Of a DNA stretch of 64,000 bases, positions 42,964 through 53,540 are shown piece by piece. How positions within the stretch are numbered: position 1 is the stretch's first letter; the number at the start of each line of letters is the position of its first letter. Position numbers and translations under genes: made by a program. Location: assembly GCF_001567585.1 (NCBI RefSeq), contig NZ_LRQV01000014.1, positions 1 through 64,000 of the forward strand, in the 5' to 3' direction. This DNA is from Micromonospora rosaria (GTDB lineage: Bacteria > Actinomycetota > Actinomycetes > Mycobacteriales > Micromonosporaceae). Below the pieces are notes generated by a model. The model did not search any database, was not told the origin of the DNA, and was given only the letters and a program-made list of their open reading frames with translations.

Positions 42964-44115
42964 TCAGGCCACCGGGCGGGCCCAGGGCGCCTGGGTGAAG
43001 TTGAGCCGGGCCCGGTGGGCGAACTCGGTGAGGTCGAGCAACGGGCGTTCGGTGCTGGTGAGCAGCCCGGACAGCACCTTGTGCACCTCGTACGGGTCGT
43101 CCGGGCGCACCGGCAGCCGGCGGCCCATCGGCTGCCCGATCTCGGTGAGGAAGTCCGCGCACTTTCGGTGGTACGGCACCAGGGTGAACGGCACCCCGGT
43201 CAGGTACGCGAAGATCCCGCCGTGCATCCGCATGTGCAGGCCGATGTCGCAGGCCCGCATCTCGCTCCACATCGCCCGGACCCCGTCGTCGGCGGTGACG
43301 GTACGGATGTCGCAGCGCCCCTGGAGCGCCGCCCGGAGCCGGTCGCTGCACGCGACGTCACCCTTGGTCGGGTGGGTGTTGAACACGAGGATCGTCACGT
43401 CCACCGGCTCGGTGTCGACGAACGACCGGATGCCGGCGATCAGCGCCTCCTCGCGCCGCCGCTGCTCCGGCTCGGCCAGGTCGGTGTCCGAGCCGAGCAG
43501 GGTCACCCCGAGCCGGGCCCGGCCCGGCGTGCGGGGCACCGGCGCGGGGGCCACGTCGCCGAGCGCCTCGGGCAGCAGCCCGGCCAGGTCCCCGGCCGGG
43601 ACGGCGATCCCCGGGTACCCGAGGTCGCGCAGCCGGTCCACCGACGCGGCGTCCCGTACCCCGACGTAGTCGATGTGCTGGAACACCTCGGCGAGCCGCT
43701 GCTGCGCCCCGGCCGACACGAACGGCCCGACCGAGACCCCGACGGCGGCGATCGGCCGGCGGGACACCCGCGACCAGGCCGCGAAGACCTTCTTCTCGCT
43801 GAACGGGCCCATGTCCCGGAACACCGAGCCGCCGCCGAAGAGCAGCATCGACGCCCCGCCGAGCAGGCTGGCCTTGTTCAGCAGCTTCCCGGCCCGGCGG
43901 ACCGGGTCCAGCGACTCGAACAGGCCCTGGCTCATGCCCACCCGGTTCGCCGGCAGGTCCACCATCGGCGGGGCGGCGAAGACCGGCTCCTCGGCCCCCC
44001 AGTACCGGGGCAGCGCCCAGTCGAGGATGACGCAGAAGGCGTTGTCCCCCACGTTGCGCATCCCGTAGTACCCGACCACCAACGGCTTGCGGGCCGCGTG
44101 CTGATTCCGACTCAT
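42964..44115 (-). CDS. Polysaccharide pyruvyl transferase family protein
   Basis: The product is 383 aa. GYYGMRNVGDNAFCVILDWAL is the N-terminal signature of the family, with LLFGGGSVFRDMGPFSEKK and GLHMRMHGGIFAYLTGVPF further on. These proteins add pyruvate ketals to exopolysaccharide sugars, or act as GT-B-like enzymes. ATG 44115 is preceded by AAGGAATGACACC, which overlaps the stop of the flippase gene. Last gene of the second exopolysaccharide block. Confidence 0.88.
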   Translation of the reverse strand: MSRNQHAARKPLVVGYYGMRNVGDNAFCVILDWALPRYWGAEEPVFAAPPMVDLPANRVGMSQGLFESLDPVRRAGKLLNKASLLGGASMLLFGGGSVFRDMGPFSEKKVFAAWSRVSRRPIAAVGVSVGPFVSAGAQQRLAEVFQHIDYVGVRDAASVDRLRDLGYPGIAVPAGDLAGLLPEALGDVAPAPVPRTPGRARLGVTLLGSDTDLAEPEQRRREEALIAGIRSFVDTEPVDVTILVFNTHPTKGDVACSDRLRAALQGRCDIRTVTADDGVRAMWSEMRACDIGLHMRMHGGIFAYLTGVPFTLVPYHRKCADFLTEIGQPMGRRLPVRPDDPYEVHKVLSGLLTSTERPLLDLTEFAHRARLNFTQAPWARPVA

Positions 44116-44119
44116 GGTG

Positions 44120-45484
44120 TCATTCCTTTGTGAGACGCCGACGGATCTCCGCCCACGACGGCAGCGGTGCCCCGGCGACGACGTTGCGCCGCACCGAGGT
44201 CCAGAACAGGACGAGCAGCATGGCCTCCGCCAGCACCGTCGCCAGGGCCGCGCCGGTCAGCCCGAACACGGGGACGGCCAGGGCCAGCGCGGCCAGGTAG
44301 ACCACCGCGCCGAGCCCCTGGTAGAAGACCTTCCTGCGGAGCAGGCCGCCGCTGGTCAGCAGGGACGCCACGCTGGCCGAGCCGAAGCGCAGCGGGATGG
44401 CCAGGGCGAGCAGGGTCATCACCGGCACGGAGTCGCGGTACTCGGCCCCGAAGACCAGCGGGATCGCGTACCGGCCGACGACGGCGACGGCCAGGCCGAG
44501 CAGCACCCCCATCCCGATCATGCCGATGGTGCCCGCCTTGTACGCGACCAGCACGGCGTCCCGGTCCGAGCGCGACCACCGGTGCAGCTTCGCCAGGAAG
44601 TACTGCTGGTACACCACGCGGGGCAGCACGTAGATGGCGGTCAGCAGGGTCATCGGTACGGCGAGCAGCGCGGCGGCCCGGACGCTGAGGAACTCCCCCG
44701 AGACGACCACGCCCAAATGGATGCCGAGCAGGTAGAAGAGGCTGCCCAGCATGAACGGGGTGGCCCCGCCGACCAGGTGCCGGTACCGGGGTGGCCGGCC
44801 CGGCCGCACCGGCGCGCCCCGGTGCCCCTCCAGGGTCACCCGGCCGGTCCAGAACGGGGCGATCGCCACCGCGCTCAGCGCCACCGTCGCCACCGCCACC
44901 AGGGCGTACCCCGCCCCGGCGGCGAGCGCCGACCAGCCGGCGAGCCCGGTCAGCACCGCCACCAGCACCCGGCCGGCGTGCGGGGCGAGTTGCAGTACGG
45001 AGAGCTGGCCGTACCCGCCGCGCAGTTGCAGGGCGGAGACCGACACCGCCATCGCCGCCTGGGCCAGGATCACCGGGGCCAGCGCGATGCGCAGGTCGCC
45101 GACGAGCGGGTCGCCCCGGTCCAGCAGGCCCCAGGCCGTCATCGCGGCGACCTGCAGGCCGGAGCAGGCCAGGATCAGCACCACCGAGGGCTGCACCCAG
45201 CGCAGCGCCCGGGGCCCCTCCCGCCCGAACCGCTGCAACCAGAACTCGGCGACGCCGAAGAGCGCCACCGGCCCGGCCAGGGTGACCAGCGACAGCACCG
45301 CCATGAAGGCGCCGAAGTGCTCCTGCGGCAGGCTCCGGGCGAGCAGCACCTGGGTCAGGAAGGCCAGCACGGTCAGGCCGACCTGGCTGATCGCCAGCAT
45401 GCCGAGCTGCCGCAGCCGGCGGGTCAGGCCCCCACCGGAGCGGCGGACCGGGGTCGGCGCGGTGCCCAGCGCGGCACCGGTCAT
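44120..45484 (-). CDS. Lipopolysaccharide/oligosaccharide flippase (Wzx-like, MOP superfamily)
   Basis: The product is 454 aa with 12 to 14 hydrophobic helices and the N-terminal pattern LRQLGMLAISQVGLTVLAFL. It belongs to the polysaccharide biosynthesis protein group that flips undecaprenyl-linked repeat units to the outer membrane face. Neighbours are a glycosyltransferase upstream and the pyruvyltransferase downstream. The ATG has only a weak ribosome binding site. Confidence 0.85.
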   Translation of the reverse strand: MTGAALGTAPTPVRRSGGGLTRRLRQLGMLAISQVGLTVLAFLTQVLLARSLPQEHFGAFMAVLSLVTLAGPVALFGVAEFWLQRFGREGPRALRWVQPSVVLILACSGLQVAAMTAWGLLDRGDPLVGDLRIALAPVILAQAAMAVSVSALQLRGGYGQLSVLQLAPHAGRVLVAVLTGLAGWSALAAGAGYALVAVATVALSAVAIAPFWTGRVTLEGHRGAPVRPGRPPRYRHLVGGATPFMLGSLFYLLGIHLGVVVSGEFLSVRAAALLAVPMTLLTAIYVLPRVVYQQYFLAKLHRWSRSDRDAVLVAYKAGTIGMIGMGVLLGLAVAVVGRYAIPLVFGAEYRDSVPVMTLLALAIPLRFGSASVASLLTSGGLLRRKVFYQGLGAVVYLAALALAVPVFGLTGAALATVLAEAMLLVLFWTSVRRNVVAGAPLPSWAEIRRRLTKE

Positions 45485-45578
45485 GCCGGGCCGTCCACCG
45501 GCCGTCCGGCCCGGCCCTCCCCCGGCCGCGCCGGAGCGGCCCCGGCCGACCGGCCCCCGGTCGCGGCCGGTCGCCGGG

Positions 45579-46535
45579 TCACCGGGCGGCCTCGGTTGTC
45601 ACGTGCGCCCGTAGCTGCGCCAACTCCTCCCGGGTACGCCACATCCACTGCTCCCGCGCCGCCGCGATCCGGCCGGGCAGGCTGCGGTCCTCCGTGATCG
45701 CCTGGCGGATGCCGGCGGCGAGGGCGGCGCGCTCGTTGGCGACCAGCGTCGCGAAGCTGCCGAACAGCTCCTCGGTGGTGCCGGTGCGGGAGAGCACCAG
45801 GGGCCGCAGCGCGCTCAACGCCTCGCACGCGCCGCTGGGCTGGCAGCCGTCCCGGTCGGTGAGCACCACCACCGCCCGGGACGCGGCCACCGCGGCCTCG
45901 TAGTCGGGCAGGTCGAGGAAGCCGAGGCCGTGCAGGTTCGGCAGGGCGGCGGCGCGCTCGCGCAGCCCGTCCGGCAGCTTGTGCAGCGGGGCGGTGGTGG
46001 CGAAGGTGACGTCCGGCATCGACGCGATCACGTCGACCAGGACGTCCATCGGCTCGTCCGGGGCGGCGGTGGCGACCACGAAGACCCAGCCGCGCGGGGC
46101 GGCCGGCGGGATCGGGCGCAGCGGGTCGTGCACCACCAGCGTGCGCAGCCCGGGGAAGGCCGCGCGGGCGATCTCGTCGGCCTGCCGGTTGTGGGTCAGC
46201 ACCAGCCGGGCGCCGCGCAGCACCCGCTCGGTGCCGGGCACCTTCCGCCACCAGGACTGGAACTGCCCGTTGTGCGCGTCCACCACGTACGGCACCCGGG
46301 CCAGCAGCGGGGCCAGGCCGGGCAGGTGCGGCTGAGTCTGGGCGAGCACGTACGAGGGCCGCCGGGACCTGATCAGGGCCAGGTCGTCGCGGCTGTGCGC
46401 CAGGTAGTCCGAGGGGCGCAGCACCTTGGACGTGGCCCGGTGCGGGCGCCACACCATCTCCGCGCCCAGCGCCTCGGCGAGCACGTCCGAGCGGCGCTGG
46501 TACCGCTTCCAGGAGATGAACATCGGCTGACTCAT
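45579..46535 (-). CDS. Glycosyltransferase (GT4-like, GT-B fold)
   Basis: The product is 318 aa. VLAQTQPHLPGLAPLLARVP, the DAHNGQF segment, LVLTHNRQADEIARAAFP and a C-terminal donor-binding part (LTDRDGCQPSGACEALSALR, where GT4 enzymes have the E-x7-E element) fit the GT-B fold. It is shorter than the usual 370-400 residues because the N-terminal domain is compact. ATGA overlap with the ligase-like gene before it indicates coupling. It adds one sugar of the exopolysaccharide. Confidence 0.82.
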   Translation of the reverse strand: MSQPMFISWKRYQRRSDVLAEALGAEMVWRPHRATSKVLRPSDYLAHSRDDLALIRSRRPSYVLAQTQPHLPGLAPLLARVPYVVDAHNGQFQSWWRKVPGTERVLRGARLVLTHNRQADEIARAAFPGLRTLVVHDPLRPIPPAAPRGWVFVVATAAPDEPMDVLVDVIASMPDVTFATTAPLHKLPDGLRERAAALPNLHGLGFLDLPDYEAAVAASRAVVVLTDRDGCQPSGACEALSALRPLVLSRTGTTEELFGSFATLVANERAALAAGIRQAITEDRSLPGRIAAAREQWMWRTREELAQLRAHVTTEAAR

Positions 46536-47941
46536 GGACGACCACCTGTTCCGCCCGCGTCGGGCACCGTCGCGTCGTCGCGTGGATGGACCGCGATGAC
46601 CAGCACGTGTGAGAAGAGGAACAACCACATGAAGTACGAGTAGGCGGTGGGCTTCTGGGTGACCGCGAAGACCGCCGAGGTGAAGTAGAGGACGGCCAGC
46701 GCCCACTGCCCGTCGAAGGTGGTGAGCCGGCTCGTGGTCCGCCACAGGGCGGCGAGGATGACGCCCATGCAGACCAGCCCCAGCACGCCCCACACCACGA
46801 AGACCCGGATCGGGTCGCTGTGGGTGTTCCACGGCTCGTAGCCCAGCCCGGTCAGCCAGACGTCGACCGGGGCGCCGCCCCACGCCTGGGCGATCTCGTA
46901 CCAGATCTCGCCCCGGCCGCGCATGAAGTCCTTCGAGTTCAGGTCGAGCGAGCCGATCTGGGTCACCAGGAACCGGGCCCGGTCCCACAGGAAGGAACCC
47001 CAGCCGACCAGCAGGACGGCCACCCCGGCGGCGAGCACCAGCCCGGCCGGGACGGCGATCCGCAGCGGCAGCCCCCGCACCCAGCGCAGCAGCGCGGGCA
47101 GCCGGCGCAGCTCCATCGCCACGACGACCAGGCCGACACAGAGGATGGTCAGCCGGTGCGTGGAGACCACGGCGGTGGCGACCATCACCGCGATCAGGGC
47201 GAACCGCAGCACCGGCCGGATCCGCAGCCGGTCACCGGCGGCGTACAGGATGAAGACCGCGAACAGCAGCAGCCGGCCCAGCGAGGCCGGGTGGAAGTAG
47301 CCACCCGAGGCGCGACCGATGTTGCCGCCGGGCAGCTTGAAGAAGAACGTGTAGTCGACCAGCCCGGCCACCTGGAGCCAGGCGATCCCCGCGTGCACCA
47401 CGGCCCCGAACAGCACGAGCAGCAACACCCAGCGGATCCGGTCGGCGGAGAACCAGTGCGGCCGGGCGAGCAGCACCGCCAGCAGCACCACCGGCGCGAA
47501 CCCGACGGCGAGCTGGGCGGCCTGGGTGAGCGTGCCCCGGGTCGGCTCCACGTACGAGCCGAAGATGTCCCGCAGGCCGGTCGCCGCGAACTGGTCGACG
47601 AAGTCGGCACGCGAGGGCAGCAACAGCAGGTCGGCCACCGACAGCAGGCCCAGCACCAGCAGCGCGACCAGCGCCGGGGTCAGCTTCCCGGGCAGCCGGC
47701 GGGTCATCACCAGGACGCCGACGAAGGCCAGCACCATCAGCAGCGCGCCCAGCGTGCTCGCCACGAACCCGGCGTCCATGCTGTCCTGGGCGGTCTTCGG
47801 GCCGGGGATGTCGAACAGGGGCTTCAGGCCCAGCAGGGCCAGCGCGGCGACCACCAGGTACCAGGTCGGCGACTCCAGCCGGCGGCCCGCGCTGCGGCCG
47901 GGCTCCGGGTCGGCGTGCAGGGTCGACGCCGGCTGGTTCAT
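46532..47941 (-). CDS. O-antigen ligase/polymerase-like membrane protein (second)
   Basis: The product is 469 aa with about ten transmembrane helices and a periplasmic-type loop near residues 330-385 (RARFLVTQIGSLDLNSKDFM, GRGEIWYEIAQAWGG, LTGLGYEPWNTHSD). Typical of Wzy-type polymerases or ligases. First gene of the second exopolysaccharide block. ATG 47941 lacks a clear ribosome binding site; an in-frame GTG about 11 codons upstream is possible. Confidence 0.8.
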   Translation of the reverse strand: MNQPASTLHADPEPGRSAGRRLESPTWYLVVAALALLGLKPLFDIPGPKTAQDSMDAGFVASTLGALLMVLAFVGVLVMTRRLPGKLTPALVALLVLGLLSVADLLLLPSRADFVDQFAATGLRDIFGSYVEPTRGTLTQAAQLAVGFAPVVLLAVLLARPHWFSADRIRWVLLLVLFGAVVHAGIAWLQVAGLVDYTFFFKLPGGNIGRASGGYFHPASLGRLLLFAVFILYAAGDRLRIRPVLRFALIAVMVATAVVSTHRLTILCVGLVVVAMELRRLPALLRWVRGLPLRIAVPAGLVLAAGVAVLLVGWGSFLWDRARFLVTQIGSLDLNSKDFMRGRGEIWYEIAQAWGGAPVDVWLTGLGYEPWNTHSDPIRVFVVWGVLGLVCMGVILAALWRTTSRLTTFDGQWALAVLYFTSAVFAVTQKPTAYSYFMWLFLFSHVLVIAVHPRDDATVPDAGGTGGRP

Positions 47942-48123
47942 CGGCGGACGGCCGGTGGCCGGGACCCGCACGGCCGTGTCCGGCCGCGATAGCTGTCCAC
48001 GTCGTTCCTCCCCGCAACGTCCTGTCCGGGGGGCACTATACGCCAGAGCCGAGCGTGGCCGGTGCGCTCGGCGGGCCCCCCGGAGCCGCCGGCCGGGGCG
48101 GATCCGGGGGAACCGGGCGGAGG

Positions 48124-48744
48124 TCAGCCGGCGGCCGGCGGCAGTACCTTCGCGACCAGCTTCGCCAGGTCGCGCAGCGCCTTGCCGCGGTGGCTGATCG
48201 CGTCCTTCTCCGGCGGGGTCAGCTCGGCGTTGGTCCGGTCCTGCCCCTCGCCGAGGAAGATCGGGTCGTACCCGAACCCGCCGTCGCCACGCGGGGCGCG
48301 CAGCAGCCGGCCCGGCTGGCGGCCGTCGACCAGGTGCTCCTTGCCGCCGGGCAGCACCAGGGCGACCGTGCAGACGAAGGAGGCGCCCCGGTGCTCGTCG
48401 GGCAGGTCGGCGATCTGGTCCAGCACGAGCTGGAGGTTTGCCTGGTCGTCGCCGTGCCGGCCGGCCCACCGGGCGCTGAACACCCCCGGCATCCCGTTGA
48501 GCGCGTCGACCGCCAGCCCCGAGTCGTCGGCGATCGTGGGCAGGCCGGTGCGCCGGCAACCCTCCCGGGCCTTGATCAGCGCGTTCTCGCCGAAGGTCAG
48601 GCCGCTCTCCGGCAGCTCCGGGTAGTCGTCCACGTCGTCCAGGCCGAGCAGGGCGACCCGGTGCGCGCCGAGCGCCCCGTCGAGAATCCGCTGCAACTCG
48701 ATGAGCTTCTTGCGGTTGCGGGTGGCGAGCAGGACCTTGTTCAT
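48124..48744 (-). CDS. rdgB: RdgB/HAM1 family non-canonical purine NTP pyrophosphatase
   Basis: The product is 206 aa. LLATRNRKKLIELQRIL and LTFGENALIKAREG, then ADDSGLAVDALNGMPGVFSA, mark the family, which hydrolyses dITP and XTP to keep them out of DNA. The start overlaps the rph stop by one nt (TGATG), the usual rph-rdgB arrangement. Confidence 0.95.
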   Translation of the reverse strand: MNKVLLATRNRKKLIELQRILDGALGAHRVALLGLDDVDDYPELPESGLTFGENALIKAREGCRRTGLPTIADDSGLAVDALNGMPGVFSARWAGRHGDDQANLQLVLDQIADLPDEHRGASFVCTVALVLPGGKEHLVDGRQPGRLLRAPRGDGGFGYDPIFLGEGQDRTNAELTPPEKDAISHRGKALRDLAKLVAKVLPPAAG

Positions 48745-49469
48745 CAGGAGAGCGCCTTTCGTTGGGCCTCGGCCAGTTCCACACAGCCCGCCACGGCCAG
48801 GTCGAGCAGCGCGTCGAGCTGGTCGCGGGCGAAGACCCCGGCCTCACCGGTGCCCTGCACCTCGACGAACTCGCCGTCGCCGGTGCAGACCACGTTCATG
48901 TCCACCTCGGCGGCCACGTCCTCGGCGTAGTCGAGGTCCAGCCGGGGCTCGCCGGCGATCACGCCCACGCTGACCGCGGCGACCGACCGGTGCATCACCT
49001 TCTCCACCCTGCCGGTCAGCGCCTTGCGCGCGGCCAGCCAGCTCACCGCGTCGTGCAGGGCGACGTAGGCGCCGGTGATCGCCGCCGTCCGGGTACCCCC
49101 GTCGGCCTGGAGCACGTCGCAGTCGAGCACGATCGAGTTCTCGCCCAGCGCCTTGAGGTCGACGGCGGCCCGCAGGCTCCGCCCGATCAGCCGGGAGATC
49201 TCGTGGGTCCGCCCCCCGACCCGGCCCTTGACGCTCTCCCGGTCCGACCGGGTGTTGGTGGCCCGGGGCAGCATCGCGTACTCGGCGGTGACCCAGCCGA
49301 GCCCGGAACCCTTGCGCCAGCGCGGCACCCCCTCGGTGACGCTGGCCGTGCAGAGCACCCGGGTCCCGCCGAACTCCACGAGCACGGAGCCCTCCGGATG
49401 GGTGCTCCAGCCCCTGGTCAGGGTCACCGGTCGGAGTTGGTCGGGCCGCCGCCCGTCAGGTCGCGCCAT
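48744..49469 (-). CDS. rph: Ribonuclease PH
   Basis: The product is 241 aa. Phosphorolytic 3'-5' exoribonuclease for tRNA 3' ends. Motifs: [33 protein letters not shown] and [20 protein letters not shown]. The ATG is six nt after a TAGGGT -10 box (49476-49481), so the transcript is probably leaderless. Confidence 0.96.
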   Translation of the reverse strand: MARPDGRRPDQLRPVTLTRGWSTHPEGSVLVEFGGTRVLCTASVTEGVPRWRKGSGLGWVTAEYAMLPRATNTRSDRESVKGRVGGRTHEISRLIGRSLRAAVDLKALGENSIVLDCDVLQADGGTRTAAITGAYVALHDAVSWLAARKALTGRVEKVMHRSVAAVSVGVIAGEPRLDLDYAEDVAAEVDMNVVCTGDGEFVEVQGTGEAGVFARDQLDALLDLAVAGCVELAEAQRKALS

Positions 49470-49475
49470 CCCTGC

Positions 49476-49481
49476 ACCCTA
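49476..49481 (-). promoter_or_regulatory. -10 box TAGGGT for rph
   Basis: TAGGGT on the minus strand ends six nt before ATG 49469, with no ribosome binding site. Confidence 0.5.
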
Positions 49482-49542
49482 TGCGTTGGCGTGATCGACC
49501 CGTGGCCGGGTCCGGGGGCTCGGGGCGGCGCGGGTCCGGGGC

Positions 49543-50289
49543 TCAGATGTCGTAGGTGGCGCCGGGGCGGACCACCTCGAGCGGGCCGACGTACGCGGCG
49601 GCGGCCGACTCGACGGTGTGCGCCTCGCTGCCCCACGCCGCCACCAGGTGGGTCAGCAGCAGCCGCCCCACCCCGGCCTTGGTCGCCGCCTCGCCCGCCT
49701 CCCGGCCGGTGAGGTGCAGGTCCGGCGGGTTGTCCACACCGTCGAGGTAGCTGGCCTCGCAGAGGAAGACGTCGGCCCCCTGCGCCAGCCGCAGCAGCGC
49801 GTCGCAGGGCGCGGTGTCGGAGGAGTAGCAGAGCACCCGTTCCTCGTGCTCCAGCCGCACGCCGTACGTCTCGATCGGATGGTTGACCCGGTCCACGGTG
49901 ACGCTGAACGGGCCGATCGGGAAGGTGCCGGGTTGCAGGCCGTAGAACTGGTACACGTCCTCGACGGTGCTGTTCTCCTGGCCGTACGCGGTGGCGAGCC
50001 GGTCCGGCGCGCCGGAGGGGGCGTACACCGGCAGGGCCGGGTACGGCCCGTCGGGCGCGTACCGGCGCACCACGACGTACGACGCGGCGTCGAGCATGTG
50101 GTCGCAGTGCAGGTGGGTGAGGAGGATGGCGTCGACCGCGTGCAGCCCCGCGTACCGCTGGAGGGTGGACAGCGCCCCGGAGCCGAAGTCCACCAGGAGA
50201 CGGAAGCCGTCGGCCTCGACCAGGTACGCCGAACAGGGTGAGTCAGGACCGGGGAAGCTTCCCGCGCAGCCCAGGACGGTCAGACGCAT
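49543..50289 (-). CDS. MBL-fold metallo-hydrolase (RNase Z-like)
   Basis: The product is 248 aa. LTHLHCDHMLD is the HxHxDH metal motif, with GSGALSTLQRYAG before it and SDTAPCDALLRLAQGADVFL followed by CEASYLDG after it. Related to ElaC/RNase Z and cyclic phosphodiesterases. It lies 73 nt downstream of the rph start region on the same strand and may be a tRNA 3' processing or nucleotide enzyme; the substrate is not certain. Confidence 0.85.
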   Translation of the reverse strand: MRLTVLGCAGSFPGPDSPCSAYLVEADGFRLLVDFGSGALSTLQRYAGLHAVDAILLTHLHCDHMLDAASYVVVRRYAPDGPYPALPVYAPSGAPDRLATAYGQENSTVEDVYQFYGLQPGTFPIGPFSVTVDRVNHPIETYGVRLEHEERVLCYSSDTAPCDALLRLAQGADVFLCEASYLDGVDNPPDLHLTGREAGEAATKAGVGRLLLTHLVAAWGSEAHTVESAAAAYVGPLEVVRPGATYDI

Positions 50290-50511
50290 CCGGTCGTCCC
50301 GTTACCACGCGCCGTAGTCACCGCACCGGCAACGCTCCCACCGATGATCTTTACCGACGCGTACGCCACGCTGCGCAGCCTACGCCCACGTGAGCGGGGC
50401 ACGAATCATCTCGTGCAAGTTGTCGCGAACGTGACACCGCCCCCGACGAACCTCGTCGGTCGACTCGTACGCGCGTCACCGTGCCACCACGGACCGGTAA
50501 CGGACAGCGAT
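50290..50511. other. Intergenic stretch upstream of the MBL-fold gene
   Basis: About 220 nt between the MBL gene and the cysM terminator. GCACGA-ATCATC-TCGTGC (around 50399) is a short inverted repeat in a less GC-rich patch and may be an operator. No promoter boxes could be assigned with confidence. Confidence 0.3.
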
Positions 50512-50544
50512 CGGCCCGGCCCGGCTCAGCGCCGGACCGGGCCG
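50512..50544 (-). terminator. Terminator after cysM
   Basis: CGGCCCGG and CCGGGCCG form the outer 8-bp stem, 7 nt after the cysM stop. Confidence 0.5.
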
Positions 50545-50550
50545 CGACCG

Positions 50551-51942
<1,392 letters not shown>

Positions 51943-52431
51943 TCAGCGGTCGGAACACTCGTAGTCGACCGTCGCCGGGCTCTGCCCGAACATGTAGGAC
52001 TGCACGGCGTGCGGGTCCACGGCGGCGTCCAGGACCCGCACCGGCTCCTCGGTCACCACGCCGTCCACGATCCGGAAGGAACGGATCTCCTCACGGTCCG
52101 GCTCGCGGGTCGAGACGAGCAGGTAGTGCGCGCCCGGCTCACCGGCGAAGGAGATGTCCGTCCGCGACGGGTACGCCTCGGTGGCGGTGTGCGAGTGGTA
52201 GATCACGACCGGCTCTTCGTCCCGGTCGTCCATCTCCCGCCAGACCCGCAACTGCTCCATCGAGTCGAACTCGTAGAAGGTCATCGAGCGGGCGGCGTTG
52301 TCCATCGGGATGTGCCGGGTCGGGGTGTCGCTGCCGACGGGACCGGCGACCACGCCGCACGCCTCGTCGGGGTGGTCCCGGCGCGCGTGGGCGACGATCG
52401 CGTCGACGATCGACCGGTCGATGCTCAGCAC
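51943..52431 (-). CDS. mec: JAMM metalloprotease Mec (CysO-cysteine peptidase)
   Basis: The product is 162 aa. HSHTATEAYPSRTD is the HxHx10D zinc motif of JAMM/MPN+ proteases, with an N-terminal Glu (DEACGVVAG). In mycobacteria Mec releases cysteine from the CysO-Cys adduct. Here it may also cut the CysO tail. GTG 52431 is seven nt after TAGGCT, so the operon is probably leaderless. Confidence 0.92.
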   Translation of the reverse strand: MLSIDRSIVDAIVAHARRDHPDEACGVVAGPVGSDTPTRHIPMDNAARSMTFYEFDSMEQLRVWREMDDRDEEPVVIYHSHTATEAYPSRTDISFAGEPGAHYLLVSTREPDREEIRSFRIVDGVVTEEPVRVLDAAVDPHAVQSYMFGQSPATVDYECSDR

Positions 52432-52438
52432 GTGCCCC

Positions 52439-52444
52439 AGCCTA
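52439..52444 (-). promoter_or_regulatory. -10 box TAGGCT of the mec-cysO-cysM operon
   Basis: TAGGCT on the minus strand lies seven nt before GTG 52431, with no ribosome binding site. Confidence 0.5.
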
Positions 52445-52576
52445 ACGCCTGTCGGGCCGCAGGCCGAAGTGGCCGCTGTCACCTTCCCACCGGCCGGGCA
52501 GGCAATCTGGTTTTTTCGGCCCGGCGGGAACGGGTACGAACGCCGGAGCACCCCGACGAACGACGGAGGAGAACAC

Positions 52577-53437
52577 ATGCAGCAACGCCGCATCGGCGCG
52601 GTACGGGTCGGCGCGATCGGGCTCGGCGGGATGCCGATGTCGCTCGGCGGTCGCCCCGACACCGACCGCGCCGTCCGGACCATCCACGCGGCCCTGGACG
52701 CCGGGGTCACCCTGATCGACACGGCCGACGCGTACTCGCTGGACTCGACGGACTTCGGGCACAACGAGTCGCTGATCGCCCGCGCCCTCGCCGGGTACGG
52801 CGGGGACACCTCCGGCGTCCTGGTCGCCACCAAGGGCGGGCACACCCGTCCCGGCGGGTCGGAGTGGGGGCTCGACGGCTCCCCGGAGTACCTGCGGGCC
52901 GCCTGCGACGCCTCGCTGACCCGGCTCGGCGTCGAGGCGATCGGGCTGTACCAGTTCCACCGGCCGGACCCCCGGGTGCCGTGGGCCGACTCGATCGGCG
53001 CCCTGCGCGACCTGGCCGACGCCGGCAAGATCCGGATGGCCGGCATCTCCAACGCCGACCCCGACCAGATCCGCACCGCCCGGGACATCCTCGGTGACCG
53101 GCTGGCCTCCGTGCAGAACCAGTTCTCCCCGGAGTTCCGCAGCAGCGAGAAGGAGCTCCGGCTCTGCGCCGAGCTCGGGATCGCCTTCCTGCCCTGGTCG
53201 CCGCTGGGCGGCATCGGCCGGGCCGGGGACCTGGGCGGGCGGTTCCGCCCGTTCGCCGAGATCGCCGAGGCGCGCGGGGTCAGCCCGCAGCAGGTCTGCC
53301 TCGCCTGGCAGTTGGCGCTCGCCCCGGTCGTCGTACCGATCCCGGGCGCGAGCCGGCCGGAGACGATCCGGGACTCCGCCGCGGCGGCCGACCTGACCCT
53401 CGACGACCGGGAACTCGCCGCCCTCGACGCCGCCTGA
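52577..53437 (+). CDS. Aldo/keto reductase
   Basis: The product is 286 aa. The catalytic tetrad is visible: Asp and Tyr in LIDTADAYSLD, Lys in VLVATKGG and His in LYQFHRPDP. A C-terminal NADPH-binding segment, VVVPIPGASRPETIRDS, follows. The substrate is unknown. GGAGGAGAACAC precedes the ATG. It ends 24 nt before the double repeat element. Confidence 0.9.
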   Translation: MQQRRIGAVRVGAIGLGGMPMSLGGRPDTDRAVRTIHAALDAGVTLIDTADAYSLDSTDFGHNESLIARALAGYGGDTSGVLVATKGGHTRPGGSEWGLDGSPEYLRAACDASLTRLGVEAIGLYQFHRPDPRVPWADSIGALRDLADAGKIRMAGISNADPDQIRTARDILGDRLASVQNQFSPEFRSSEKELRLCAELGIAFLPWSPLGGIGRAGDLGGRFRPFAEIAEARGVSPQQVCLAWQLALAPVVVPIPGASRPETIRDSAAAADLTLDDRELAALDAA

Positions 53438-53461
53438 CCCCCACTCGCAGGCCCCCGGTGC

Positions 53462-53540
53462 AAGGAAGGGCCCCCTGTTAACAGGGTGGTGTTAACAGGG
53501 GGCCCTTCCTCTACCGGAAGCGTTAGGAGGGGCCCTTCCT
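53462..53540. repeat. Dispersed repeat element, palindromic copy plus half copy
   Basis: AGGAAGGGCCCCCTGTTAAC and its exact complement make a 21-bp perfect inverted repeat (53463-53483 with 53490-53510) around GGGTGG. A second half unit, CTACCGGAAGCGTTAGGAGG then GGCCCTTCCT, follows to 53540. It touches the stop codon of the DUF2017 gene, just as the other copy touches the hutU stop. It probably also serves as a bidirectional terminator for these convergent genes. Confidence 0.85.
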
